From contig CALDKB010000004.1 in NCBI GenBank assembly GCA_937899245.1, positions 1-25,131 of the forward strand: a DNA stretch of 25,131 bases, written 5' to 3'. The translations under genes were made by a program, and so were the position numbers. Source of the DNA: an uncultured Bacteroidales bacterium. Its GTDB lineage: Bacteria > Bacteroidota > Bacteroidia > Bacteroidales > ML635J-15. The notes below the pieces were generated by a model that saw nothing but the letters and a program-made list of their open reading frames with translations, had not been told where the DNA came from and made no database searches. Within the stretch, counting starts at the first letter, position 1. Each line of letters opens with the position of its first letter. Shown piece after piece: positions 1 through 11,100 of the stretch.

Positions 1-484
1 GTTGCTGTGATTGTGTAGGTAGGAATTGCTTCGAATGTTGCTGCGATTGTGTGGTCTGCAGTTACGTTTGCGAATGTGTAAACACCGTCAACGAGTTCTG
101 CTTCTGCATCGTCAACAAGTACGCTTGCAATGCGGTAACCTTCGTTAGCTGCGATTGTGAATGCTACTGTGTCGCCTTCAACAACTGTAATTTCACCTTC
201 TGGAGTGATAGTTCCATTTTCACCAGCTGTTGCTGTGATTGTGTAAGTAGGAATTGCTTCGAATGTTGCTGCGATTGTGTGGTTTGCAGTTACGTTTGTG
301 AATGTGTAAACGCCGTCAACAAGTTCTGCTTCGGCATCGTCAACAAGTACGCTTGCTACGCGGTAACCTTCGTTTGCTGCTACTGTGAACGACTGGTCGT
401 TACCTTCTGTAACAACTACATCACCCGAAGGAGTGATAGTACCGTTTTCACCTGCTGTTGCTGTGATTGTGTATGTAGGAGCAT
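1..484 (-). repeat. 228-bp tandem repeats (InlB-B-type domains)
   Basis: The string beginning gttgctgtgattgtgta recurs at 1, 229 and 457, an exact 228-bp period (76 codons). Each unit encodes a domain starting TYTITATAGENGTITP and ending NHTIAATFEAIP or DHTIAATFEAIP. Two full units and the start of a third are visible. The first two units are very similar at DNA level, with long stretches differing at only a few positions. The array continues past the left edge, so the copy number is unknown. Confidence 0.9.
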
Positions 485-3400
485 CAATAATTACTTCGAA
501 GTTATCAATGTATAAATTGAATTCATCAGCATTTGATTCACACTTGATACCGATATAAACATCATTACCAGCATATGCTGACAGATCAACTTCTGAAAGT
601 GTCGTATGTGTGCTTGAATTAACTGTTGTTGTAGGAACTATCTGAGTTGCTTCAGCATAGTTGTCTGATGTTCCAGTGATTACATATACTGAGAATTTTT
701 CTGGGAAAGTTGATCCTGAACACCAATATTCAAATGACATCTTAGCATAGTTTACGATAGCCAATTTTGGAGAAACCAACCAGTCGTTTGCTACATTAGT
801 TGAGTGATAATTGTAAACAGCTTCACCTGACTCAAATTCCCATGATGTATCATCATTGTTAGCATCATAGATATTCCAGCACTGAGGATTTGTGAAATCT
901 TCATAGAATGGAAGTTCTACTGCATCAGCAGAACATGCTGTTGTGAATTGAGCATTTACCCAACCATCTGCGTTAGCGCAATTAGATTGAACATATACAT
1001 AGAATGTTGTCATTGCTTGCAAGTTGTTGAGTGCAAGAGTTGTTGCTTCAACAATACCATCATACATATTAGCAGTTTCTGTCATGTCGGTCATAGGAGT
1101 AGAAGAAACCTTTACGCGGTAAGAAGTTTCAAGGTATGCCTGTTCCCAGCTGATAGTTGCAGAAACGTCAGTAATATCGCTAACATTAATAGCCACAGGA
1201 TTTACGCAAGCATTAGGATCCCTTGTTACAGTTACAGTCCATTCGGCAACTGAAGTACCATCTTCAGCGGTTACGGTATAAACGACAGGAGCAGAGAAAT
1301 CCTGAGCTACGCCGCTTTCTGGGCTGATAGAAGCCATCGAAGAGATGGTGATTGTAGGAACGATATATGTCATATCTGCATTCCAAGCGCAAACTGCGCT
1401 GACCGTCTTAGCTTCAGCGTCAATAACAGCCTCGCCAACCTGTTCTGCAAATGTAAAATCGAGGATATCGTTTTCAGAGCTAGCTGCATCTGCCTTGTTA
1501 ACAGTTACTGTCCAGTTCTTAACAGCTCCGCTTTCTGCAGTTACTTCGTAGGTATTTGTCATTACATTACCCTCGACAGCAGGAATACCAGCAATGTATG
1601 AAGCATAATCGGAAACGGTTACAGTTTCGCCAAGGTTTTCCAAATCTGCCATATAAGAAGCATTAACGGTTACTGTAGCATCTTCGCTATTGATAACAGC
1701 ATCACCGAGTTGCATTGGGAATGTGTAGTCAAGGATTTCTGCATCTGAAGAGATTTCTCGTACTGTGATATTATCGATAAAGATTGCACCATTACCATAG
1801 TTTGCATTGCTGTAGAACTGAATGATTACTGTGTTGCCTGCGTAAGATGACAGGTCTAGTGTTTCAGTTGTGAAAGATCCTGGATTCGTACGATCGTAAC
1901 TACTAGATGATGCAGCATAAGAACCAAGCTGAGTAAAGGTTCCTCCACCATCGGTTGATATCTTAACTGCAAAAGTTCCACAGTTTGCTTTGTGTGAATA
2001 GTCGAACGAAAATTTGTAAGCACCATTGGCTGGCAGTTCAATATTAGGCATGTTGATAACGGCAGTACCATAATATGCAGTATAGTTGTACATGCGGATC
2101 ATTTGGTTTCCGCCATAGCTGTATACGCCCCAAACATAATACGGAGTATTGACAGCTGTTGAACTTGTAGACATTGTATTGTCCCAGCAATCAGCAACTG
2201 TATTTCCGCTATAACTTTCGAAATCCTCGCTATATGGCAACGAGAATGATGCACAAGGAGTAGTGAAATATTCGCTTGTCCAGCCCTCTGCATTTTCACA
2301 ATCAGACTGAAGGTAAACGAAATAATCAGTCTGTGGTGACAAACCTGTCAAAACGAGTTCAACATCATTTACGATACCATCATAAGCGTCTGCAGTTGCT
2401 GTCATGTCGGTCATCAGAGTAGAAGAAACCTTTACAAGATAAGAAGTTTCGGTATAAGCCTGTGCCCAGCCCAATGTTGCTGTAGTTGCAGTAAGTTCGG
2501 TAACATTTACTGTAGCTGGATTGATACAAGCATCGGGGTCGTTAACTATTGTAACAGTGTATGTGTGTGAAGTTTCACCATCTTCGGCAAGTACGGTATA
2601 AGTAACAGGGGCTGTGAAATCCTGTTCTGCACCGCTTGCAGGAGTTACTTGTGCGGCAGCAGAAATAGTTACGGTTGGTGCAATTGTGGTAAGGTCAACA
2701 TTCCATTCTGCAACTGCATTAACAATGTAAGTGTCGTTTTCGCTTGCTATTTCAGCAGTTGTTCCTTCCTTCTGGCCTGCAAATGTGAAAGCAGTAATGA
2801 ATGCATCGTGGTTAACTGGAGCCTTAGTTACAGTAACTGTCCAGTGCTTGGTATTTCCAGCTTCTGCGGTAACAGTGTATTCAATAGTGCGTACATCACC
2901 TTCGCCAGTGACTACAGGATCGCTGATTTCTGCATATTCAGAAATTGTATAGCTTGGAGCAAGGGTTTCAAGGTCGGTCGAGTTGGTAACTGTTATATCA
3001 ATGGTACCAGCATTGTCACCGCTTGTGATAGTTGCTTCTTCCAACTGTGTAGGCAATGAATAGGTAAGGATTTCAGCTGCGGTAGAAAGCTCACGTACAA
3101 CTACATCATCAATCCAAGCATACCATCTACAATCTTGCGGATTGTAATTTATTGCGAAGTACCTGGTTCCTGCAGGAACAACAGCCTGATATAAAGTCCA
3201 AGTTGAGCTATATGCAGGAATTTCTTCCGCTGTCCAAGTGAAATCACCTACTGCATTTCCTGTTGATGATGTTCCAAAATACAGATGTTCATTTTCTGAA
3301 TACTGGCGATAGTAAAACGAAACAACATACGAACCTTCTATATTGAACATCGGAGAAATCAAATACTGGTTATAATTAGAAGTATTCGAATATGAAGAGA

Positions 3401-4655
3401 ATCTAAAACTCCTCGAACCTTCTTTAGCATAATCCGTTTCATGCTTCATTATATTATTATAAGCAGGATTGGCTACTGCATATTCAATTGACCAACAACC
3501 TGCAGGACAAGTTGTCGATTCAAAACTCTGTTCATAAGGTAAGGAAGAAATAGCCTCGCAAGGTGTTGTAAACTGAACAGCACTTGTCCACTGGCTATTG
3601 CCATCGGTATCGCCACAGTTTGCGCGAACCTTTACGCTATAGGTGGTAGCAGGGTCAAGCCCAGTCAAAGTATATGGGTTTTCGGTAACATCAACAAGTT
3701 CGGTTTCATTATTGTTGATGCAAATCTGCCAAGCAGTTTCGCTACCACCAGCAGTCCAAGCCAAATCAACAGTTCTTGCTGTAAGATTTGAGGTTGCCAA
3801 TTCTGTTGGAACTGGGCAGGATGGAAGAGTTGTAAAGCTTACAGTATTACTCCAACGGCTTTGTTCGGAACCGCAGTTTGCGCGAACCTTAACAGTATAT
3901 GCAGTTTCCGGATTAAGATTTTCAAGAGTGTAAGGATTTGTAGTAGCAACGATAAGATTGTCTTCGTTACCATTCAAGCAAATCTGCCATTCGGTTTCTT
4001 CACCGCCAGCAGTCCAAGCCAAATCAACAGTTCTTGCTGTAAGATTTGAGGTTGCCAATTCTGTCGGTTTAGGACAAGTAGGTGCAGCGCCAGAAGTGTA
4101 GGCGAAAGTAGTCTTGGGTATAAATTTTTTCCCCGAATAACTACTATATCCTTGCCAAGCAGTATTTTCAGTAGTTGTCTTACCATAAAATTTAGCATTT
4201 TTCCAAGTTCCAGTTGAAGTCAAATAAATTCCTACAAGTAGATTTCCACCACCATAGACATAATTTTCGGTGAAATTTATATCCATTGTACTACTATTAG
4301 CATTCAAAACACCAGAATATACTACAGTAGCATCCGTTGTTCCAAGAAATCCCGTCATAGTAGTCTGGTCAACTTCTTTCAGAAATACTTGAAACGAAGC
4401 ATTCCATTCTTCAGAAGCTTGGCTTTGCAGATAGAAACTCATAGCAGTAATTGTACCGTTTTCCATGGCTTCCATTTCTGTTGAAGGAATAATAAACTCA
4501 CACTTTAAACCTTCGGTATCAACATACAATCCGTAAATAGGCACATATTCATTAGCACCTGTTTCGCTTTCGTAAACCGTCAAGGTCTCCTGTGCGACCG
4601 CTCCAATCGCTGTCATCAGCAAGAGGAGCACACTAAATAATAGTTTTTTCATCAT
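1..4655 (-). CDS. Giant secreted FN3/cleaved-adhesin repeat protein, 3' end outside window
   Basis: This minus-strand frame is open from two consecutive ATGs (4655 and 4652) to the left edge, giving 1551 codons with no stop; the C-terminus lies outside. It starts MMKKLLFSVLLLL and has a type I signal peptide cleaved near residues 21-22 (AVA-Q). The domains I read, with rough residues, are: jelly-roll 25-190; two near-identical fibronectin-III-like domains 193-366; cleaved-adhesin/MAM-like sandwich 367-522; two cadherin-like/DUF5018-like units 524-704; FN3 708-801; adhesin 802-971; two cadherin-like units 971-1146; FN3 1147-1240; adhesin 1242-1391; then 76-residue InlB-B-type repeats. The architecture parallels the complete paralog at 5137-16167, so an extracellular adhesin exported by T9SS is likely, but the sorting domain itself is not visible. 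A purine-rich GGGGAAGA lies just upstream of the start on the coding strand. Binding target and function are unknown. Confidence 0.9.
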   Translation of the reverse strand, partial: MMKKLLFSVLLLLMTAIGAVAQETLTVYESETGANEYVPIYGLYVDTEGLKCEFIIPSTEMEAMENGTITAMSFYLQSQASEEWNASFQVFLKEVDQTTMTGFLGTTDATVVYSGVLNANSSTMDINFTENYVYGGGNLLVGIYLTSTGTWKNAKFYGKTTTENTAWQGYSSYSGKKFIPKTTFAYTSGAAPTCPKPTELATSNLTARTVDLAWTAGGEETEWQICLNGNEDNLIVATTNPYTLENLNPETAYTVKVRANCGSEQSRWSNTVSFTTLPSCPVPTELATSNLTARTVDLAWTAGGSETAWQICINNNETELVDVTENPYTLTGLDPATTYSVKVRANCGDTDGNSQWTSAVQFTTPCEAISSLPYEQSFESTTCPAGCWSIEYAVANPAYNNIMKHETDYAKEGSRSFRFSSYSNTSNYNQYLISPMFNIEGSYVVSFYYRQYSENEHLYFGTSSTGNAVGDFTWTAEEIPAYSSTWTLYQAVVPAGTRYFAINYNPQDCRWYAWIDDVVVRELSTAAEILTYSLPTQLEEATITSGDNAGTIDITVTNSTDLETLAPSYTISEYAEISDPVVTGEGDVRTIEYTVTAEAGNTKHWTVTVTKAPVNHDAFITAFTFAGQKEGTTAEIASENDTYIVNAVAEWNVDLTTIAPTVTISAAAQVTPASGAEQDFTAPVTYTVLAEDGETSHTYTVTIVNDPDACINPATVNVTELTATTATLGWAQAYTETSYLVKVSSTLMTDMTATADAYDGIVNDVELVLTGLSPQTDYFVYLQSDCENAEGWTSEYFTTPCASFSLPYSEDFESYSGNTVADCWDNTMSTSSTAVNTPYYVWGVYSYGGNQMIRMYNYTAYYGTAVINMPNIELPANGAYKFSFDYSHKANCGTFAVKISTDGGGTFTQLGSYAASSSSYDRTNPGSFTTETLDLSSYAGNTVIIQFYSNANYGNGAIFIDNITVREISSDAEILDYTFPMQLGDAVINSEDATVTVNASYMADLENLGETVTVSDYASYIAGIPAVEGNVMTNTYEVTAESGAVKNWTVTVNKADAASSENDILDFTFAEQVGEAVIDAEAKTVSAVCAWNADMTYIVPTITISSMASISPESGVAQDFSAPVVYTVTAEDGTSVAEWTVTVTRDPNACVNPVAINVSDITDVSATISWEQAYLETSYRVKVSSTPMTDMTETANMYDGIVEATTLALNNLQAMTTFYVYVQSNCANADGWVNAQFTTACSADAVELPFYEDFTNPQCWNIYDANNDDTSWEFESGEAVYNYHSTNVANDWLVSPKLAIVNYAKMSFEYWCSGSTFPEKFSVYVITGTSDNYAEATQIVPTTTVNSSTHTTLSEVDLSAYAGNDVYIGIKCESNADEFNLYIDNFEVIIDAPTYTITATAGENGTITPSGDVVVTEGNDQSFTVAANEGYRVASVLVDDAEAELVDGVYTFTNVTANHTIAATFEAIPTYTITATAGENGTITPEGEITVVEGDTVAFTIAANEGYRIASVLVDDAEAELVDGVYTFANVTADHTIAATFEAIPTYTITA
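3748..4064 (-). repeat. 258-bp direct duplication of FN3-domain DNA
   Basis: A 59-bp block at 3748-3806 is repeated exactly at 4006-4064, offset 258 bp (86 codons). It encodes the N-terminal strands of two consecutive fibronectin-III-like domains, with the shared protein text ELATSNLTARTVDLAWTAG. Identity drops outside the block but the two domains remain alignable, indicating a recent tandem duplication or gene conversion inside the truncated adhesin gene. Confidence 0.9.
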
Positions 4656-4760
4656 AAAATCTTCCCCAGTTATATGCCATCGGGCCGTCGGCTTTTAAAA
4701 CATTAAAATAATTTTTTCTTAATCAACTGTAACATACTTTAAGGGCAAGTTACAAATGTG

Positions 4761-4768
4761 CAAATTTA
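4761..4768 (-). promoter_or_regulatory. Putative -7 box TAAATTTG for left adhesin gene
   Basis: The coding strand reads TAAATTTG, matching the Bacteroidota -7 consensus TAnnTTTG. Its near edge is 106 bp from the first ATG (4655). I see no clear -33 TTTG at the usual spacing. Support comes from the same octamer at the same distance in front of the paralog (16273-16280). Confidence 0.4.
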
Positions 4769-4953
4769 AAACAAATATCAATATGAAAAAGGATTTATTT
4801 ATAAATAACATAGTATTAACACACATTTACAGCATGGAAAAGTCGCCTTTTTACATTTTTTCAATACAAAAGCAAAATGCTTGGTCATTTTAAGGCGAAT
4901 AATGTCTACTAACAATTGAGGGAAGAACAGGCGAACGGGTGGACGGTTCTTCA

Positions 4954-5001
4954 TTCAACCCTTAAACCCTTAAACCTTTCAACTTTTAAACCTTTTAAAT
5001 T
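4954..5001. repeat. Short pyrimidine-rich CCTTAAA/CTTTTAAA repeat tract
   Basis: The plus strand carries successive variants of a 7-9-bp word (aacccttaaacccttaaac, then caacttttaaaccttttaa). On the coding strand of the flanking genes this is GGTTTAAAAGG-type DNA. It is a noncoding degenerate tandem repeat between a terminator and a promoter. Function is unknown. Confidence 0.6.
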
Positions 5002-5081
5002 CACAGATTTCTCGGCGCCAGCCGTAGGAGGTACGCTATTTCATGCAGAACTGGCAAACTGGCATTTGATTTATCAGCAAC

Positions 5082-5113
5082 AAAAAAAAGGTCGCCCCTA
5101 CTGGAGCGACCTT
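5082..5113 (-). terminator. Intrinsic terminator of the 3676-aa adhesin gene
   Basis: On the minus strand, AAGGTCGC TCC AGTA GGG GCGACCTT forms an 11-bp stem (one T-G wobble) with a four-base AGTA loop, followed directly by a run of six further Ts (plus-strand As at 5082-5087). It begins about 23 bp after the stop codon at 5137-5139. This is a textbook Rho-independent terminator and separates the two tandem giant genes. Confidence 0.88.
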
Positions 5114-5136
5114 AAGTATTTCAGATAAACTATTGC

Positions 5137-8100
5137 TTATCTTACAACGATCTGTTCAACATAAACATTGTCCGAAGTAATGATTCTTACAAAGTAAGTA
5201 CCTGGACGGAGGTCGTAGTTGAAGTTCATCGTGTCACCGTCGAAAACGTTGATGTCGCGAGAGTCGATCATTGCACCCTTAACATCAGACAACTGGAATG
5301 TAGCTTCGCCTTCGATAGAGCTGAAGTCGATGCTGAACATACCATTGTTCGGGTTCGGGTAAGCGGAGATAGTACCGATTTCGTACAACTCAACAGCATC
5401 AGCGTCAACGAAAGTAACGTCGATAGTGTGGTTAGCAGTAACATTGTAGAATGTGTACTGGAAGTCGATTACATCGTCGATAGCATTAACGCCGTCAACA
5501 GTTACAGTTGCGATACGATAATGTTCGTCCGGAGTAATAGTGAAGGTCTGGTTAGTACCTTCGTAAACTTCTACGATTCCGTTAGGAGTGATAGTACCGT
5601 TAGCACCGGCAGTAGCAATGATGTTGTAAGTAGTTGAAGAAATAGTCTGGAATGTAGCATTGATAGAGTGGTTAGCAGAAACATTTCTGAAAGTGTAAAC
5701 ACCGTTTTCAAGCTGTCCGATAGCTTCAACACCGTCAACCATTACGCTAGCAATCTGGTAACCAGCATCAGCAGTAATTGCGAATGCCTGATCAGCACCT
5801 GCAGCAACAGTTACATCACCGTTAGGAGTGATAGTACCGTTAGCACCAGCAGTTGCAGAGATAATGTATTCAGTAGCTTCAGCAACTCTGAATGTAGCAT
5901 TGATAGTATGGTCGGCAGTTACATTAGTGAAAGTGTAAGTATATCCGGCCAAATCAGCAGTACCAAGAGTCAAAGCCTGACCATCAACAACCAAGAAGTC
6001 GATCTGGAAACCTGCATTAGGAGTAACAACGAACGACTTGTCTTCGCCAGCATTTACAGTAATAGTTCCGTTAGGAGTGATAGTACCGTTAGCACCTGCA
6101 ACAGCTGTGATAGTAAATACATTAGCAGGAGTAGTAAATGTAGCGTTGATAGTGTGGTCAGCAGTTACATTAGTGAAAGTGTAAGTGTAACCAGCCAAAT
6201 CAGCGTCGGTAAGAGTTACAGGCTGTCCGTCAACAACAACAGCGTCGATCTGGAATCCGGCATTAGGAGTAATTGTGAATGCCTGGTCAGCGCCTTCGTT
6301 TACAGTAATTGTTCCGTTAGGAGTAATAGTACCGTTAGAACCTGCATTAGCAGTAATTGTGTAAGTTGTTGGAGGAATAGCCTCGAATGTAGCATTGATA
6401 GTGTGGTCAGCCATTACGTTAGTGAATGTGTAAACGCCGTCAACTAGCAGAGCAACAGCTTCAGCATCATCAACCATTACGCTTACAATCTGGTATCCAG
6501 CGTTAGCAACGATAGTGAATTCCTGATCTGCGCCTTCAGCAACGGTTACATCGCCATTAGGAGTAATAGTACCGTTTTCACCGGCAGTAGCAGTGATTGT
6601 GTAAGTAACAGCAGGAATTTCTTCGAATGTAGCGTTGATAGTGTGGTCTGCCATTACGTTTTCGAATGTATAAACACCGTCAACAAGCTGATCGATTGCT
6701 TCTGCACCGTCAACCATTACGCTAGCAATCTGGTATCCATCGTTAGCTGCGATAGTGAATGCCTGGTCGGCACCAGCTTCAACAACAACGTCGCCAGCAG
6801 GAGTGATAGTACCATTTTCACCAGCACTAGCAGTGATTGTGTAGGTTGTAACTTCAGGTATTGTTATAGAGAAGTTATCAATTAACAAACCATCCATATC
6901 AGCCTCAGATTCTGCCTTAATACCGATATAGATTTCTTGACCAGCATAAGCAGACAAGTCGATTGGTTCAATTGTAATTGGGTCTTCATTGTCAATTTCC
7001 TGAGTTGCAAGAATCTGTATACCACCAGCATAATTTGTCAAATCTGTAATAACGTATGCAGAGAATCTTTCTGGATAATAAGAAGAATATACAAAATAAT
7101 CGAATGTTAACTCTGCACCATTAACAATTGCCAATTTAGGTGATATCAACCAATCGTTTCCTCCATTACTAGAATGGTACGGATAAACTACGGCACTTGA
7201 TAAATTTTCAAAATTCCATGTATTATCATCATTATTAGCATCTATGATAGTCCAGCAGTCCAACGATGATTCGTTGTCAAACGTTTCAGAATATGGTAGT
7301 GAAACAAGGCCACATTGTGTAGTGAATGTTGTATTTCTCCATTCGCTATAATCGCCGTTACCGCAGTTTGATCGCACGTATGCATAGTAAGTAGTAGAAG
7401 CGTTCAAACCTGTTACATTGTATGCTGCTTCAGTAGTTGCAACGATGTCACCTGTTTCAGGATCATCGAGAGCAGTAGCGGAAACTACAACGTCCCATGC
7501 TGTTCCATCACCAGCAGTCCAAGCCAAAGTTGCAGAGTTGTTTGTAATTTCGCTAGCAGCAAGATTAACAACTGGCAAACAAGAAGGAGCTTCAGTTACC
7601 TGCAATGTGTAATCGTGGTAAACTGTGTAAGAACCAGAATAGCAAGGTTCATAACCAGAACCTGCAGTTATTTGGTTATCGAAATGACTGTCTGAACCAC
7701 CGATACGCATTTTGTAAGAACCAATAGGCATATCTACAGGAACTTCGAATGTTGCAACAAGAGTTGTTGGATTTGAACTTAAAGACTGTCCTGCATAGAC
7801 AACTTCATCGTCGCTGAATACGAGGTCGTTGTTCCAGTTAACCCAGATAACAGTACCATAAGTATATCCAGTTTGATATGTAATGTTTACTGTAGCGGTT
7901 GTTCCGGCCTGAACATCACCAATCATAGTTGCGTAGTTGCCATAATATGGAGCCGATGTAAGACGTGTGCTATTGTTAACAATCTGGTTTGTACCGAAAG
8001 TTACATTAGTAATACCGCTGCCATCAACAGATGTTGGAGCAGGAGTACACATGCCTGTGTAGAATGAAGTCTGTACCCAACCTTCAGCGCTATCACATAC

Positions 8101-11100
8101 CGACTGAACGTAAACGTAGTAAGTAGTTTCAGCAGACAAGCCAGTCAAAACAACAGCAGTGTCGTTTACAGTACCATCATAAACTTCAGGACCGATTTCG
8201 AAGTTTGTAATCGGAGATGCAGAAGCCAATACCCTGTAAGAAGATTCAAGGTAAGCAGCATTCCAAACAACGGTAGCGGAAGTTTCGCTAACGGTAGCAA
8301 CAGTCAAAGTTGTCGGGTTAGGACAAGCAGTAGGATCGTGTTCGATAGTTACTGTCCAATCCTGAGTTGTAGAGTCTTCTGCCATTACGGTGTAAGTTAC
8401 AGGAGCAGTGAAGTCCTGTGCCAAACCGCTAAGTGGAGAGATAGTTGCAAGATCAGAAACTGTGATGTGAGGTCTGATGTTAGTAAGGTTAGCATTCCAA
8501 GGAGCAACAGCATTTACAGTGTGGTCGTCGGTGCTGATAACAGATTCGCCAATCTGACCAGTAAATGTGAATGTCAAGATATCCTTGGCAGAGCTTGCAG
8601 TGGTAGCACGTGTGATAGTAGCCAACCAATCCTTTGTCGTTATACCGTCTTCAGCAGTAACAACGTAAGGAATAGTAGTTGTGAATGCGTCAACAGCAGT
8701 TGCAGTACCAGCTTCGTAGGTAGCACCATCAGAAACAGTTACAACAGGAGCCAAAGTAGACAAATCGGTTCCGAACGAAACTTCGATGTCAACAGTAGCA
8801 GCATCAGCATCGATTGTTGCTGGGCCAGTCTGAGTTTCAATAGTGTATGCTGTGATATCGGCTTCATTGTTAACCATACGGATAGCGAAGTTATCCAAAT
8901 ACAAATACCAGCCGTCAGCACCATTTTGAGGAATATGGATTGCTATGTATACCTGTCCGTGGTAATCATTAAGAGAAATTTCCCTTCTACTATACGATGT
9001 TGAAGATACAAGTTCCAGTGGTTGCAATACAGTTGTAAAGTTTTCCGGCAGATTTCCTGTTGTAGAAAGAACAACTTCATAATCATTAGGTTCACCAGTA
9101 CTATGTGCCTTAACATCATAGCTAAATACATAAGTTCCGTCAAGTACAAATGGAGGTAATATCAAATAGTCATTGTTATTACCGCTGTTATTATCGGTAT
9201 ATATACGAACACAATTACCAGGATTGCCACTTGAAGCATAAGTCTTCCAATAATCACCATCTCCATTTGCATCGATATACGACCAACAAGTAGGTAAAGC
9301 AGGTGCTGTTGTAGACTCAAAGCCTTCAGACCATGGGAATTCCGAAACAGCTTCGCAAGGAGTTGTGAAGGTCAACACACTGGTGTAGTCTGTATCACCT
9401 CCATCGCAAACAGCCTTAACTCTAGCCATATAAGTAGATGCCGAAGTAGTAGCAATTGTGTAATTGGTTTCGGTCAAGTTCTCAACAACTGTGTAGTTAG
9501 CATCAGCAGCAAGCTTGTATTCGAACGTCCACTGAGTTGCATGATAACCTTCCCAAGAGAAAGTTACAGAAGTTGCAGTTAAAGTCGAAGTTGTCAAGCC
9601 AGTTGGTTCTGGACAAGCTGCTACAGTATTGAATGTAGCGTGTGTCCAAGTGCTGATATCTTCTGTAGAACAAGTTGCCCGAACATATACATGATAAAGA
9701 GTTTCTGCAGTAAGTTCTGTTGCATTGTAGAATGTATCGGTTACCGGAGTTGCAGTTGCAGAAGCAAGGGCAGCATCGCTGAGAGCAGAAGTAGAAAGAA
9801 CAACTTCCCAGCTAGAAGCGCCACCGCGTTCTGTCCAAGATATAGTTGCCGAGTTGTTTGTAATTTCGCTAGCAGCAAGATTACCTACAGCAGGACATGT
9901 AATTTCGGTAATACGAACATTGTCGATAGCTGTTGGAGGATTTGTTCCACCGCCACCATCGTTTGCCCATGCAAATACCAAGTTGTACAAACCGGCATTT
10001 TCAATTGAGATATTTCCTGTTGCAGTACGCCACGAAGAGCTCTGTGCAAGTGTACGAGGAGTTGCAAACGCTTCTGTAATTTCAATCCAATCTGCTGGAG
10101 CTGCATAATGAGCGAAATCATATGTAGTACCGCCAGGAATTGTACCTGCATTCCAACTGTATGTTGTTGGAACCAAGAATGCCCTAGAAAAGTCGTAGTT
10201 GTTGCTTTCACCAACGCCCTTCCAATCATAGCTGTAAATAAAGTCGCTTGCATGATCGAAATTTATTGTTCTATAAGCAAAAGAATACGATATATCACCG
10301 GTTGAATATGCATTCGAAGCGCCATTGTTGTTAGATACGTAAAGTCCATTAGAACCGCCATTTCTAGCAGCTGTACCAACGAACCATTTATTGGTCTGTG
10401 TACCGTTTTCGAGAACCCAGCCATCGTTCTGAGTTGCATCTTCAAAGTCGCAGATGAATGGCAAAGTAGCAGGAGCGTGTTCGGTTGTGAAATCAACACT
10501 TGGCCAAGCAGCACCTAATGCATCACCGCAGTTAGTCTGAATTGCAACAGTGTAGTTAGTAATAGCTTCAAGACCTGTCAATGCGTATGAAATGTTATTG
10601 CCATCAACGGTTACGTCTTCCGAAGTTTCATCAATTGCGATAGGAGTTCCACCGTTAACCTTGATGTTCCATGCAGTTTCAGAAGTACCGCGGGTCCAGT
10701 TAATAGTTGCCGTATTAACAGCAACATCGCTAGCTGTAACATTTGTTACTGCGTAGCAATCATTGATAGAAACACAAGCTTCTTCCGACTGAGCCGAAAT
10801 ATTATTTTCACGACAGATAGTCTGGATTGTGTAGCAGTAAGTATTACCGGCCTCAATGTCTTCGTCGGTATAAGTAGTAGTTGCCATTGGCAAAGTAGCG
10901 ATTTCATCGGCACCTCTATAAAGAACTACAGAGGAACCTGCGCCAACGATTTCACCGCTGAGAGTAATATCATCAACATATGCGCAGTCGCTACCAGTAT
11001 AAGAAGAAACATCCTTTGTGTATTTCCATTCTAATGTATGCTCACCAGCAGCGAGTGTTGTCTCGCACTGTGTCCAAGATATTGTACCAGACACACCATT

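Larger units (their letters stand above)
4656..5136. other. Intergenic region between the two giant adhesin genes
   Basis: This 481-bp gap holds the presumed 5' leader and promoter of the left gene (box at 4761-4768), an AT-rich stretch, a CCTTAAA/CTTTTAAA short-repeat tract (4954-5001) and the terminator of the right gene (5082-5113). A 70-codon open frame at 4916-5128 on the plus strand is low-complexity and runs through the tract and the terminator, so I do not call it a gene. Confidence 0.7.

Noticed and set aside
1..484. Possible CRISPR array because of regular repeats
   Set aside because: The period is 228 bp, the units are in frame and code for a known extracellular domain; there are no short repeats with unique spacers.
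51..515. Plus-strand 154-codon Cys-rich open frame
   Set aside because: Antisense to the tandem repeats; the Cys-rich text comes from repeated codons for Ala and Thr read in reverse.
4916..5128. Plus-strand 70-codon open frame
   Set aside because: Spans the CCTTAAA tract and the minus-strand terminator; no plausible product.
5428..6885. Plus-strand open frames of 69, 259 and 80 codons, rich in Ser, Cys and Val
   Set aside because: They are antisense to the InlB-type repeat array and reflect its repetitive codons; no start signals, no domain, and the minus-strand frame is clearly coding.
8338..9003. Plus-strand 221-codon open frame
   Set aside because: Lies wholly antisense to cadherin-like and adhesin modules of the 3676-aa gene; composition is atypical and no family is recognisable.
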